Of a stretch of DNA of 64,000 bases, positions 8,340-16,583 are shown piece after piece. Position 1 is the first letter of the stretch, and each line of letters starts with the position of its first letter. Under the pieces are notes generated by a model. It did no database searches. It saw nothing but the letters and a program-made list of their open reading frames with translations, and was not told the origin of the DNA. This DNA comes from an uncultured Oscillospiraceae bacterium. GTDB lineage: Bacteria > Bacillota > Clostridia > Oscillospirales > Oscillospiraceae. The stretch is from contig CAJTWF010000004.1 of assembly GCA_910579965.1 (NCBI GenBank), forward strand, positions 1 through 64,000, written 5' to 3'. The position numbers and the translations under genes are program-made.

Positions 8340-8369
8340 CAGAGCACACGAGAAAAAGGAGGCTTCACC

Positions 8370-9092
8370 ATGCTGACCATCACCCACTACACCAAGACCT
8401 ATCCCGGCGGCCGGACCGCCGTGGACGATCTGACCCTCCACGTATCCCCCGGCGAGATCTGCGGCTTCATCGGCCACAACGGCGCGGGCAAGACCACCAC
8501 CCTGCGGGCGGTGGCGGGGGTCATGGACTTCAGCCAGGGGTCCATCCGCGTTGGCGGCCATGACGTCCGCACGGACCCGGTGGCCGCCAAGTCCATCACC
8601 GCCTTTCTGCCGGACAATCCGGACCTCTATGAATTTATGAGCGGCATCGACTACCTGAACCTGCTGGCGGACCTGTACGGCATCTCCTCCCGGGAGCGGA
8701 CGGAGCGCATCCGCCTCTATGGGGACAGCTTCGCTATGACGGCGGAGCTGGGCTCCGCCATTGCCGGCTACTCCCACGGCATGAAGCAGAAGCTGGCCCT
8801 CATCTCTGCCCTGATGCGCAGGCCCAGGCTGCTGGTGCTGGACGAGCCCTTCGTGGGCCTGGATCCGGCGGCGGCCCATCTGCTCAAGGGCTATCTGGCC
8901 CAGCTGTGCCGGGAGGGCGGGGCGGTGTTCTTCTCCACCCATGTGCTGGAGGTGGCGGAGAAGCTGTGCCATACCATCGCCATCATCCGGGAGGGCCGCC
9001 TGGTCCGGTACGGCCCCACCCAGGAGGTGGTGGGGGACTCCAGCCTGGAGGACGTGTTCCTGGAGCTCTCGGAGAGGGGGCGGGACCAGTGA
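8370..9092 (+). CDS. ABC transporter ATP-binding protein
   Basis: A 240-residue cytosolic ATPase of an ABC-2 type exporter. Walker A GHNGAGKTTTL is near residue 36. The signature is the degenerate YSHGMKQKLALISALM, common in exporter ATPases. Walker B LLVLDEPFVGLDP and switch His FFSTHV follow. GGAGG lies 9 nt before the ATG. The next gene starts inside this stop codon (GTGA overlap) and encodes its membrane partner. Substrate is unknown. Confidence 0.93.
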   Translation: MLTITHYTKTYPGGRTAVDDLTLHVSPGEICGFIGHNGAGKTTTLRAVAGVMDFSQGSIRVGGHDVRTDPVAAKSITAFLPDNPDLYEFMSGIDYLNLLADLYGISSRERTERIRLYGDSFAMTAELGSAIAGYSHGMKQKLALISALMRRPRLLVLDEPFVGLDPAAAHLLKGYLAQLCREGGAVFFSTHVLEVAEKLCHTIAIIREGRLVRYGPTQEVVGDSSLEDVFLELSERGRDQ

Positions 9093-10660
9093 GAAAGCTG
9101 CTTGTGCTCACCCGGGTCCAGCTGCGGGCCCTGCTGGCCGCCCTCCACGTGGGCCGGACGAACCGGCGGCGGCCTGTCTCCGTCTGGCTGTCCATAGTCC
9201 TTGTCGGCCTCCTGTGCCTGTATATCTCCGGCGTCTACAGCTTCGGCCTGGGGGCCCAGCTGGCGCAAGCCGGGGCGCTGGAGCTGCTGCTGGCGCTGAT
9301 ACCGGGCATGGCCGTCGTAGGGGGCACGATGCTCACCGCCTTTGCGGCTCAGGGGGTGGTGTTCGGGGGCAGGGACGGGGATCTGCTGCTGTCCATGCCG
9401 GTGCCCGCCGTCACGGTGCTGCTGAGCAAGCTGGCGGCGCTGTATGTGGAGAATCTGGTCATCAGCACCCTGCTGCTCCTGCCCGCCGGCGCGGCCTGGC
9501 TCTGGTACGGCGGCAGCGGCGGGGTCCTGACGCTCCTGCGCCTGGCCGCCGGTGCGGTGTTCCTGGCCCTGCTGCCCACGGCGCTGGCGCTGCTGGCCGG
9601 CTTTCTGCTGAGCTGGCTGGGGGGCCGCTTCGCCAACCGGAAGCTGGTGAACCTGCTGCTGTACGCCCTGCTGCTGGCGGCGGTCCTGGGACTCTCCGTC
9701 CAGGTGAGCAGGGGCGTCTCCGGTCTGGCCGCCGGGACCGGGGCCCTGGACGGCGGCCTGTGGGGCGTACCCCTCCGGCTCTTTCAGCGGGGCGTGTGCG
9801 GGGATTGGGAGACACTGTTCCTATTCGGCCTGCTGTCCCTGGTTCCGGTGCTGGCCGAGGCGGCTCTGCTGTCCCGGTTCTACCGGCAGGTCCTCACCGG
9901 CCTGCGCTCCCATGGCCGCCGTCCGGCCTACCGGCTCACCCGCCTGAAGGGGGCCGGCCCCTGGCGGGCTCTGGTGAAAAAGGAGGCGGCCCGGTACTTC
10001 GGCACCCCTATCTATTTGTTTAATACCAGCCTGGGACTCATTCTCCTGGCCGCCGGCGGGGTGGCGGCGGCAGTGATGGGCGGCCGCGTCCGGGCCATGC
10101 TGCCCGGGGACGCGCCTCTGCTGTCCCTGGCTGCGGCGGTGGTGGGCTTTTCCCTCGCCACAGTGAACATCACCGCCTCCTCGATCAGCCTGGAGGGACA
10201 GAATCTGTGGATCCTCCGGGAGGCTCCGCTGTCCCCCGGGATGATCTTCTCCGCAAAGGTGGGGTTCCAGCTGGCGCTGACGCTGCCCTGCCTGGGCGTT
10301 GGCACGGCGGGACTGGCCTGGGGGCTGGGCCTGAGCGCCCCGGAGGGGGCGGCGCTGCTGTGCGCGGGCGGGGCCTTCGCCTGCTTCGCCGCCCTGCTGG
10401 GGCTGGCGGTGAACCTGCGGCTTCCCAAGCTGGACGCGGTCAACGATATGGTGGTGGTCAAGATGTCCGCCGCCGCCCTGGTCTCCCTGCTGGGCGCGGC
10501 CGCGGCGGCGGTGGGCTGCGGAGCCCTGGTGTGGCTGGGGCGGCGGGTGTGGAGCGAGGCTGCCTGCCTTGCCCTGTGCGCCCTGGCGCTGCTGGCTGGA
10601 TGCGCCGTCCTGCTCCGGTGGCTGGGCGGCCGGGGCGCGGCGCGGTTCAGGGCGCTGTGA
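9089..10660 (+). CDS. ABC exporter permease (putative ABC_export family)
   Basis: A 523-residue polytopic membrane protein. About ten to twelve hydrophobic stretches occur in two halves separated by a basic cytosolic loop near residues 270-310. Features such as GGRDGDLLLSMPVP near residue 95 and LEGQNLWILREAPL near 370 are typical of the large single-chain permeases annotated as putative ABC exporters. It starts at GTG 9089, overlapping the ATPase stop, so the two are translationally coupled. A hairpin at 10712-10741 follows. Cargo is unknown. Confidence 0.88.
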   Translation: MRKLLVLTRVQLRALLAALHVGRTNRRRPVSVWLSIVLVGLLCLYISGVYSFGLGAQLAQAGALELLLALIPGMAVVGGTMLTAFAAQGVVFGGRDGDLLLSMPVPAVTVLLSKLAALYVENLVISTLLLLPAGAAWLWYGGSGGVLTLLRLAAGAVFLALLPTALALLAGFLLSWLGGRFANRKLVNLLLYALLLAAVLGLSVQVSRGVSGLAAGTGALDGGLWGVPLRLFQRGVCGDWETLFLFGLLSLVPVLAEAALLSRFYRQVLTGLRSHGRRPAYRLTRLKGAGPWRALVKKEAARYFGTPIYLFNTSLGLILLAAGGVAAAVMGGRVRAMLPGDAPLLSLAAAVVGFSLATVNITASSISLEGQNLWILREAPLSPGMIFSAKVGFQLALTLPCLGVGTAGLAWGLGLSAPEGAALLCAGGAFACFAALLGLAVNLRLPKLDAVNDMVVVKMSAAALVSLLGAAAAAVGCGALVWLGRRVWSEAACLALCALALLAGCAVLLRWLGGRGAARFRAL

Positions 10661-10711
10661 GGGCCGGACTGTCCACCGCACATGAAACGGCATAGCCGGC
10701 AGGGGAGAGGG

Positions 10712-10741
10712 CCCGCCATCCGGAAACGGCCGGATGGCGGG
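10712..10741 (+). terminator. Hairpin after the ABC exporter operon
   Basis: Perfect 12-bp G+C-rich stem CCCGCCATCCGG / CCGGATGGCGGG with a 6-nt loop, 50 nt past the stop codon. Only a short T-rich stretch follows. Confidence 0.6.
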
Positions 10742-10803
10742 TCCGTTTGCCGCCTCCGGATGGGCAACAGGTATAGTGTTTTTCTATAAATACCCGGCGT
10801 ATG

Positions 10804-10832
10804 TTGACAAAAACAAATATATATGGTACAAA
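10804..10832 (+). promoter_or_regulatory. Predicted promoter of the glycine riboswitch / symporter transcript
   Basis: Perfect -35 TTGACA (10804-10809), 17-nt A/T-rich spacer, -10 TACAAA (10827-10832). It lies in a conspicuously A+T-rich patch within G+C-rich DNA, 55 nt upstream of the riboswitch. Confidence 0.7.
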
Positions 10833-10890
10833 TATCATAAAATTTGAACAAAGATAAACAAAATGTGCAGGAAAAAATCCGTCGGTTTGT

Positions 10891-10980
10891 AAAAGGGGAG
10901 AGCTTCCCAAGGAAACGCCGGGGGACAAGCCGGGGCGGCGTGAAGCCCCCGGTGGGTTCTCAGGCGGAAGGACAGAGAAA
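10891..10980 (+). promoter_or_regulatory. Glycine riboswitch (single aptamer)
   Basis: The gcvT-type motif is recognisable: GGGGAGAG at the 5' side, the GCCG..GGGGACAAGC core, and the 3' block TTCTCAGGCGGAAGGACAGA, which matches the diagnostic CTCAGG-AAAGGACAGAG signature of glycine aptamers. Only one full aptamer is seen. It is followed by a short hairpin (10982-10999), which may be the remnant stem of a second aptamer, and then by the terminator at 11028-11064. The gene controlled is a Na+:alanine/glycine symporter, the expected target. Direction of control (ON or OFF) is not determined. Confidence 0.85.
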
Positions 10981-11027
10981 ACAGGCGTGAGAGCGCCTGC
11001 TATGTGTGCGCTGTGCGTACATTTCTC

Positions 11028-11064
11028 CGGAACGGCAGGTACGAAGCCGCTCCGAAATTTTTTT
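11028..11064 (+). terminator. Expression-platform terminator of the glycine riboswitch
   Basis: Stem CGGA-CGGC (11028-11036) pairs with GCCG-TCCG (11046-11054), one mismatch, and is followed by seven Ts (11058-11064). An alternative pairing CGTAC (11016-11020) with GTACG (11039-11043) would disrupt it. The arrangement fits a riboswitch controlling premature termination before the symporter start at 11086. Confidence 0.7.
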
Positions 11065-11085
11065 GTGGGAAAAGAGGAGGAAATT

Positions 11086-12501
11086 ATGGCAGACATCGTA
11101 CAATCCCTGGAGAGCGTGCTGATGCCCATCGTGGTGAACATCAACACGTACCTCTCCAACTACATCCTGGTCTTCATGCTCATGGGCGTGGGACTGTGGT
11201 ACTCCTTCAAGACGAAGTTCGTGCAGATCCGCTGCTTCGGCGAGGGCATGAAGAGCGTCTTCGGCAATCTGAGCCTCAAGGGCGGCAAGCAGGAGTCCGG
11301 CATGAGCTCCTTCCAGGCCCTGGCCACCGCCATTGCCGCCCAGGTGGGCACCGGCAACATCGTGGGCGCCTCCGGCGCCATCCTCACCGGCGGCCCCGGC
11401 GCGATCTTCTGGATGTGGGTTATCGCCTTCTTCGGCATGGCCACCATCTACGCGGAGGCCACCCTGGCTCTCCAGACCCGCAAGGTGGACAAGGACGGCA
11501 GCATCCACGGCGGCCCGGTGTACTATATCACCACCGCCTTCAAGGGCGGCTTCGGCAAGTTCCTGGCCGGCTTCTTCGCGGTGGCCATCATTCTGGCCCT
11601 GGGCTTCATGGGCTGCATGGTCCAGTCCAACTCCATCGGCTCCACCTTCTCCACCGCCTTCGGCGTTCCCGGCTGGATCGTGGGCGTGGTTCTGGTGGTC
11701 ATCTGCGGGTTTATCTTCCTGGGCGGCGTGCAGCGCCTCGCCTCCGTCACCGAGAAGGTGGTGCCCGTCATGGCGGCCATCTTCCTGGCCGGCGGCCTCA
11801 TTGTGCTGATTATCCGCATCAAGTACCTGCCCGCCACCATCGGCATGATCTTCCAGTACGCCTTCCAGCCCCAGGCCATCATCGGCGGCGGCTTCGGCTA
11901 CGCCATCAAGATCGCCATCAGCCAGGGCGCTAAGCGCGGCCTGTTCTCCAACGAGGCCGGTATGGGCTCCACGCCTCACGCCCACGCGCTGGCCAACGTG
12001 AAGGAGCCCCACGAGCAGGGCGTTGTGGCCATGGTTGGCGTGTTCATCGACACCTTTGTGGTCCTCACCCTGAACGCTCTGGTGGTCATCTCCACCCTGT
12101 ATACCGCCGGCGGCCCCCTGGCTGAGATGGGCGCTGCTGCGGCCAGCACCACCATCAACAAGACCAACCTTGCCCAGACCGCCTTTGGCGTGGCCTTTGG
12201 CGAGGGCCCGGGCAACATGTTCGTTGCGATCTGCCTGTTCTTCTTTGCCTTCTCCACCATCCTGAGCTGGAACATGTTCGGCAAGATCAACATGATCTAT
12301 CTCTTTGGCAAGAAGTCCGCGGCGGTTTACTCCGTTATCGGTCTGGTGTTCGTGTTCATGGGCACCCTGATGAGCAACGATCTGGTGTGGGAGCTGTCCG
12401 ACATGTTCAACAACCTGATGGTCATCCCCAACGCCCTGGCCCTGTTCGCGCTGACCAGCATGGTTCTCAAGAGCACCCACGGCGTAGGCATCAGGAAATA
12501 A
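11086..12501 (+). CDS. Sodium:alanine/glycine symporter, AGCS family (AlsT/GlyP-like)
   Basis: A 471-residue membrane protein importing alanine or glycine with Na+. It has about ten to eleven membrane segments. Family motifs include QALATAIAAQVGTGNIVGAS (residues about 75-95, the Na+/substrate site), GGPGAIFWMWVIAFFGMATI, and FSNEAGMGSTPHAHA with the conserved NEAG. ATG 11086 is chosen because GGAGG (11076-11080) stands 5 nt before it; the frame is open further upstream through the terminator. Control by a glycine riboswitch supports glycine as a physiological substrate. Confidence 0.95.
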   Translation: MADIVQSLESVLMPIVVNINTYLSNYILVFMLMGVGLWYSFKTKFVQIRCFGEGMKSVFGNLSLKGGKQESGMSSFQALATAIAAQVGTGNIVGASGAILTGGPGAIFWMWVIAFFGMATIYAEATLALQTRKVDKDGSIHGGPVYYITTAFKGGFGKFLAGFFAVAIILALGFMGCMVQSNSIGSTFSTAFGVPGWIVGVVLVVICGFIFLGGVQRLASVTEKVVPVMAAIFLAGGLIVLIIRIKYLPATIGMIFQYAFQPQAIIGGGFGYAIKIAISQGAKRGLFSNEAGMGSTPHAHALANVKEPHEQGVVAMVGVFIDTFVVLTLNALVVISTLYTAGGPLAEMGAAAASTTINKTNLAQTAFGVAFGEGPGNMFVAICLFFFAFSTILSWNMFGKINMIYLFGKKSAAVYSVIGLVFVFMGTLMSNDLVWELSDMFNNLMVIPNALALFALTSMVLKSTHGVGIRK

Positions 12502-12526
12502 GCGAAGACAGCGCTGTATCAGCATA

Positions 12527-12560
12527 AAACCGGGCGATGCCTTTTGGCATCGCCCGGTTT
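12527..12560. terminator. Perfect 15-bp hairpin, copy 1
   Basis: A 15-bp stem (12527-12541 / 12546-12560) with loop TTTT begins 26 nt after the symporter stop. A leading A-run and trailing T-run make it a bidirectional terminator. An identical copy occurs 240 bp downstream. Confidence 0.8.
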
Positions 12561-12728
12561 CTCGGACTGTCAAAAGGCCCTCCGCAGGAGTTTCGCGCCC
12601 GCAGGCGCGAAATAAATTCAGATCGTTTTTCTCGCGGCGTGTACGTGAGAAAAACACTTTGCACGGAGCGAGCGTCGAGCTGTACGCCAAAGGCGTACAG
12701 CGAGGCGCAGAGCGGAGTGAAGACCCAC

Positions 12729-12757
12729 TCAAAAAAGTGGCGAAGCCACTTTTTTGA
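12729..12757. terminator. 13-bp hairpin inside the cassette
   Basis: The arm TCAAAAAAGTGGC pairs perfectly with its complement across loop GAA. Six As and six Ts at the base make it a bidirectional terminator-like structure. Confidence 0.65.
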
Positions 12758-12766
12758 CACGCAGCA

Positions 12767-12800
12767 AAACCGGGCGATGCCTTTTGGCATCGCCCGGTTT
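12767..12800. terminator. Perfect 15-bp hairpin, copy 2
   Basis: Base-for-base copy of 12527-12560, 240 bp further on and 9 nt from the GH3 stop codon. It probably terminates the minus-strand GH3 operon. Confidence 0.8.
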
Positions 12801-12808
12801 CTGTATTC

Positions 12809-15295
12809 TTAAGGGGAGGAGGGGGCGTATTCCCGCTGGATGGCGCTGTCCAGAATGGCGCGGATAACGTTTCCGCAGCAGCGGCGCAGATCCTGCTCCG
12901 CAATGACCCCGGTCCTGACACCCCGGAGGATGTCCCGCTTGCAGGCTCCGCTGCCGGGCATGATGAGATCGTTGCCCGCGGCCATGGCCGCCGCGCTGCT
13001 GCCCCGGCCCATGCCTGTGGCGTCCCAGTCGGTCATTACCACGCCGTCAAAGCCCCACTCGCAGCGCAGTACCTTGGTGCAGAGATCGTGGCTGTTGGGC
13101 GCGTATACACCGTTGACCCGGTTGTAGGAGGTCATGACCGCCTTTACGCCGCCCGCCCGGACCACCGACTCAAACCCGCGCAGGTAGATCTCCCGCAGGG
13201 CCCGCTCTCCCACCACGCTGGACACCTCCATCCGGTTGTCCTCCTGGTTGTTGCAGGCGAGGTGCTTTACCGTGGCATAGAAGCCCTTCTCCTGCTGCAC
13301 GCCCCTGGTCAGGGCCGCCGCCAGCACGCCGGTGAGGCGGGGGTCCTCGGAGAAATACTCGTAGTTCCGGCCGCACAGGGGATTGCGGTGGATGTTTACC
13401 GCCGGAGCCAGCCAAAAGGTGCAGCCGTAGGCCGCCATCTCCTGGTACACGGCCCGCCCCACCTGATAGAGCAGCTCCGCGTTCCAGCTCTGGGCCAGGG
13501 CCGAGGTCACGGGAAAGGCGGTGGCGTACTGGTAGAGGACCGTGTCCTTGTCCTCGTCGCCAGTCATCACCTTTTTTACCGGCCCGGGGAGCAGCTCAAA
13601 GACGGACCGGGAGAGATCAATGGGCTTGATGGCCCCGCGCCTGGTCAGAGCGGACCGCCGCTGGACCCGCAGGCCTGCGGGCCCGTCGCACAGGGCCACG
13701 TTGACCAGCCCCCGGTCCCAGAAGCGGGAGGTGGTGCTGCCCACGGCCCCGGGCAGATCGAACCGGCTGCTGCCGCCGAACCGCCCCGCGCCCACCACGA
13801 TCTCCGCCATGTCCTCCGGCCCCAGCCGGCGCAGGGCCCGCCGGACCCGTTCCTCGCCGCACACAGGGAGGTTGCCGTAGGTGTAGGTCACGGTCTCGAA
13901 GGCCTCCGGATGGATGGTCAGCCGGGGCAGGTCCGCCGGCAGGGTGGACTGTGCCCGGGCCGGTGCGTGGAGCTCCTCCAGGGGCAGCTGGAGGGGGCAG
14001 ACGTGGGTGTGGCGGGAGACGATGATCTCCTCCTCCAGCCGCAGCGCCCCGGCGGGGAAGGTGGTCCGGGAGGAGCTGCCCAGCCGCAGGACATATTCCC
14101 CAGGCTCCAGCACAAAGGCCCCATCCCGCTCCCGGAAGCTGGCCAGGCTCGCCAGATCAAAGGAGAGCTCCACCTCCTGGCTCTCCCCGGGGGCCAGGGT
14201 TTCGGTCTTGGCGAAGGCGGCCAGGGACTGGTACTCCTTGTCCAGCTCCCCGCCGGGGGCGGAGACGTACAGCTGGACCACCTCCTTGCCGGAATAGACC
14301 GGGCCGGTGTTGGCGGCCTCGGCGCGGACAGAGGCCCGCCGCCCATCCTCCGAGAGAGAGAGTCCCCGGCAGCGGATGGAGAAGTCCGCATAGCTCAGGC
14401 CGAAGCCAAAGGGGAAGGCCGGCTCCACGCCGAAGCTGTCGAAGAACCGATAGCCGACGTAGATGCCCTCCTTGTAGAACTCATTTTTCAGATCCCCGTT
14501 GAGGCCGCCGTAGTCCCGGGCAAAGGGCAGATCGTCATACCGCCGGGCCCAGGTGTCCGCCAGCCTGCCGGAGGGGGACACCTGGCCGCTGACCACGTCG
14601 GCAAAGGCCCGCCCGCCCTCGCTGCCCAGCTGGCAGAGGTAGAGGATGGCGTTGATGCCCGGGATCCTGTCGGTAAAGGACATGTCGATGGGCCCGCCGG
14701 CGTTGATGACCAGCACAAAGCGGCTGTAGCGGGCCGCGCAGAGGCGGATAGCCGCCTCCTCTCCGTCCGTGAGCAGCAGATCCCCCTTCTCCGGCCGGCG
14801 GTCCTTTCCCTCGCCGGACTGGCGGCTGAGGACGTAGACGCACTGGTCCGTGGCGCTGCGCTCCACGTCCTCCTCCGTAATGGGCCGGCCGCAGGGGGAG
14901 GGAAAGCTGGTGTCCAGCAGGTCCAGGATGAAGCCGGGCCGGAGCAGCTGCGGGGCCCTCCTTTTCTCCGCCAGCCACGCCCTTCTGGCGGCGGCGTAGT
15001 CCTGCTCAAAGTCCGCCAGCCACTGCCGGGTGGTGATCTCAAAGCCCCGCTCCTCCAGTCCCTCCAGGATGGTGACGGCGCGGCGCTCGTTGACCTCGCC
15101 GGATCCGGTGCCGCCCTTGACGGTCCGGGACGCTCCCGGGCCGTAGAGGGCTGTTTTTGTCACGTCCAGGGGCAGCGCGCCGTCATTTTTCAGCAGCACC
15201 ATCCCCTCGCAGGCGGCCTGGTAGGCCGTCTCCAGATTTTTCCGCTCCCGCTCCGTCACCTGGGCGGAGGGGCTGGCCTTGGTCAGCCGTTCCAT
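12809..15295 (-). CDS. Beta-glucosidase, glycoside hydrolase family 3, swapped domain order
   Basis: An 828-residue enzyme hydrolysing beta-linked glucosides or related oligosaccharides; no signal peptide, so probably cytosolic. The usual GH3 order is reversed. The alpha/beta sandwich module (CEGMVLLKNDGALPL near 35) comes first, then a fibronectin-III-like segment (KEVVQLYVSAPGG near 340), and the TIM-barrel module last (WLAPAVNIHRNPLCGRNYEY, KHLACNNQE). The catalytic nucleophile is the Asp in VVMTDWDA, about residue 756. This order is known from some Ruminococcus and Butyrivibrio enzymes. ATG 15295 has AGGAGA upstream. It is the last gene of a possible operon with GNAT and SLOG genes. Confidence 0.92.
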   Translation of the reverse strand: MERLTKASPSAQVTERERKNLETAYQAACEGMVLLKNDGALPLDVTKTALYGPGASRTVKGGTGSGEVNERRAVTILEGLEERGFEITTRQWLADFEQDYAAARRAWLAEKRRAPQLLRPGFILDLLDTSFPSPCGRPITEEDVERSATDQCVYVLSRQSGEGKDRRPEKGDLLLTDGEEAAIRLCAARYSRFVLVINAGGPIDMSFTDRIPGINAILYLCQLGSEGGRAFADVVSGQVSPSGRLADTWARRYDDLPFARDYGGLNGDLKNEFYKEGIYVGYRFFDSFGVEPAFPFGFGLSYADFSIRCRGLSLSEDGRRASVRAEAANTGPVYSGKEVVQLYVSAPGGELDKEYQSLAAFAKTETLAPGESQEVELSFDLASLASFRERDGAFVLEPGEYVLRLGSSSRTTFPAGALRLEEEIIVSRHTHVCPLQLPLEELHAPARAQSTLPADLPRLTIHPEAFETVTYTYGNLPVCGEERVRRALRRLGPEDMAEIVVGAGRFGGSSRFDLPGAVGSTTSRFWDRGLVNVALCDGPAGLRVQRRSALTRRGAIKPIDLSRSVFELLPGPVKKVMTGDEDKDTVLYQYATAFPVTSALAQSWNAELLYQVGRAVYQEMAAYGCTFWLAPAVNIHRNPLCGRNYEYFSEDPRLTGVLAAALTRGVQQEKGFYATVKHLACNNQEDNRMEVSSVVGERALREIYLRGFESVVRAGGVKAVMTSYNRVNGVYAPNSHDLCTKVLRCEWGFDGVVMTDWDATGMGRGSSAAAMAAGNDLIMPGSGACKRDILRGVRTGVIAEQDLRRCCGNVIRAILDSAIQREYAPSSP

Positions 15296-15323
15296 AGTGG
15301 GTTCTCCTTTCCTTGACGCGGCC

Positions 15324-15875
15324 CTACAGCCGCAGCGCCTGATTGCGCTTGACCATGTGCAGGTGGTCCTCCCACCTGCCGTTGATGTACAGGTACTCCC
15401 GGGCCAGTCCCTCCGGCTGGTAGCCGTTTTTCTCCACCACCCGCAGGGAGGCCTGATTCCAGGGCATGACGTTGGCCTCGATCCGGTGGAGCTGGAGCTG
15501 GGAGAAGGCATAGTCCGTCACCAGTCCCACGGCGGCGGTCATCAGGCCCCGGTTGAGGTAGTCCTTGTCCAGCTTGTACCCCAGAAAGCAGGACCGGAAG
15601 GCCCCCATGACGATACTGGTCAGGGAGATGGTGCCCGCCACCAGCTCCGGATCCTCCGCGAGGCGGATATAGAAGCGGTGGCCGGATCCGGCCTGGCACA
15701 TGGCCTGATCCTGGGCCAGCAACAGGCGCTGGTAGTCCGGGGTAAAAAAGACGGGCTCCCGTCTGGGGTCATAGGGCGTTAAAAATTCCCGGTTGCGGAC
15801 GTAGTAGCCGCACACCGCCTCCGCCAGCTCCGGCGCGGCGGGGATCAGCTGGAATCGCGGGTTCTCCAGTATCAT
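15324..15875 (-). CDS. GNAT family N-acetyltransferase (RimJ/RimL type)
   Basis: A 183-residue cytosolic acetyltransferase. The acetyl-CoA loop region reads GYKLDKDYLNRGLMTAAV (about 108-125), a variant of the RimJ/RimL Q-x-x-G-x-G/A loop. It is followed by AFSQLQLHRIEANVMPWNQA and S-x-R-V-V-E-K-N-G-Y, the typical RimJ/RimL ending. Such enzymes acetylate the N-terminus of ribosomal or other proteins, or small amines. It lies 28 nt upstream of the GH3 gene. The actual substrate is unknown. Confidence 0.88.
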   Translation of the reverse strand: MILENPRFQLIPAAPELAEAVCGYYVRNREFLTPYDPRREPVFFTPDYQRLLLAQDQAMCQAGSGHRFYIRLAEDPELVAGTISLTSIVMGAFRSCFLGYKLDKDYLNRGLMTAAVGLVTDYAFSQLQLHRIEANVMPWNQASLRVVEKNGYQPEGLAREYLYINGRWEDHLHMVKRNQALRL

Positions 15876-15905
15876 GGCAATGCCTCCTGCGTAAAAATTG
15901 GGCGT

Positions 15906-16409
15906 CTATAGGGGGCTGATATCCAGGAAGGGGACCTTTTGCCGCATGGCGTACTCCAGGGTCTGCCGGGTTCCGCCGCCGGCCCCGTCGTAGACCGCGA
16001 TCACCAGGGCGCTGTGGTCCACCATGTACCGGTTGCGCCGGAGCATGCACCCCGGGGAGTAGCGCTCCTGGATCAGCGTCTCCAGATCGCACACCGCCAG
16101 AATGCGCTGCCGCCGGAGCCGGTCCTCCGGCGGCCAGCTGGCAGCCTGGGCGCAGTGGGGCACCGCCGCCTCCAGGGTCACGTCCCCCCGCCGCTCCCGC
16201 AGGTCCAGCACCGCCTCGGCAAAGAAGAGATCGCACCCCCGGGCCATGCCGCAGATAAAGTGGCGCATTCCCTCCTCGTAGGCGGCCTCTACCGCGTCCG
16301 CCAGCTTCCGCTTCAGCGCCCGGCAGCGGGGGTCCGCCTCGTCGTCCCCCCAGGGCAGCTTCTCCGGCCGGTGGCCGGTAAAACAACAGGTAACCGGTCT
16401 ATCCCCCAT
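15906..16409 (-). CDS. SLOG family protein (YpsA/DUF1273-like)
   Basis: A 167-residue Rossmann-like protein. CCFTGHRPEKLPWG opens the fold and matches the GHRP(E/S)KL signature of YpsA-type SLOG proteins. HFICGMARGCDLFFAEAVL is the G-x-A-x-G-x-D loop. VDHSALVIAVYDGAGGGT supplies the second nucleotide-binding turn. SLOG domains bind nucleotides or nucleotide-derived ligands and are related to DprA and LOG phosphoribohydrolases. GGAGG (16421-16425) precedes ATG 16409; an in-frame ATG at 16430 has no ribosome binding site. A promoter is predicted at 16443-16471. Cellular role is unknown. Confidence 0.85.
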   Translation of the reverse strand: MGDRPVTCCFTGHRPEKLPWGDDEADPRCRALKRKLADAVEAAYEEGMRHFICGMARGCDLFFAEAVLDLRERRGDVTLEAAVPHCAQAASWPPEDRLRRQRILAVCDLETLIQERYSPGCMLRRNRYMVDHSALVIAVYDGAGGGTRQTLEYAMRQKVPFLDISPL

Positions 16410-16442
16410 CACGTCTCTCGCCTCCCTCATATCTTACCGCTT

Positions 16443-16471
16443 ATTATAGAACGGAAATTCTGAATTGTAAA
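16443..16471 (-). promoter_or_regulatory. Predicted promoter of the SLOG-GNAT-GH3 operon
   Basis: Minus strand -35 TTTACA (16466-16471), 17-nt spacer, perfect -10 TATAAT (16443-16448). It is divergent from the ferredoxin operon promoter at 16521. Confidence 0.7.
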
Positions 16472-16520
16472 GTGCCAGGTTGAAGCCGCCGGGCGGACAG
16501 CCTTTTTTTCGCGCTGCACC

Positions 16521-16549
16521 TTGACAAGTCCTCAAGAATAAAGTATATT
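16521..16549 (+). promoter_or_regulatory. Predicted promoter of the Fe-S / ArsR operon
   Basis: Perfect -35 TTGACA (16521-16526), 17-nt spacer, -10 TATATT (16544-16549). The likely start of transcription falls inside the palindrome at 16548-16573. Confidence 0.8.
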
Positions 16550-16573
16550 AGCAATATCTTAATTACTTGCTAA
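16548..16573. promoter_or_regulatory. Candidate ArsR-type operator
   Basis: Inverted repeat TTAGCAA (16548-16554) / TTGCTAA (16567-16573) separated by 12 A/T-rich bases. It overlaps the -10 region and predicted transcription start. Position and 7-12-7 layout fit operators of ArsR/SmtB repressors, and the third gene of the operon encodes one. Confidence 0.55.
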
Positions 16574-16583
16574 GGGGGATATG

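Larger units (their letters stand above)
12527..12800. repeat. Multi-hairpin intergenic cassette bounded by identical hairpins
   Basis: The 307-base gap between the symporter and the GH3 gene is almost entirely perfect inverted repeats: 12527-12560 (15 bp), 12591-12612 (9 bp, TTTCGCGCC arm), 12625-12655 (9 bp, GTTTTTCTC arm), 12679-12701 (10 bp, GCTGTACGCC arm, AAA loop), 12729-12757 (13 bp) and 12767-12800 (15 bp, identical to the first). Two short open frames across it encode low-complexity peptides and are not credible genes. It may be a palindromic mini-element inserted at a terminator that duplicated it, or a structured RNA. Confidence 0.75.

Noticed and set aside
10987..11085. Extended N-terminus for the symporter
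   Set aside because: The extra 33 codons run through the riboswitch terminator and have no ribosome binding site; GGAGG directly precedes ATG 11086.
12491..12812. Short open frames on both strands across the hairpin cassette
   Set aside because: They are read from inverted repeats, so they contain the same peptide at both ends, have no ribosome binding site, and overlap terminators.
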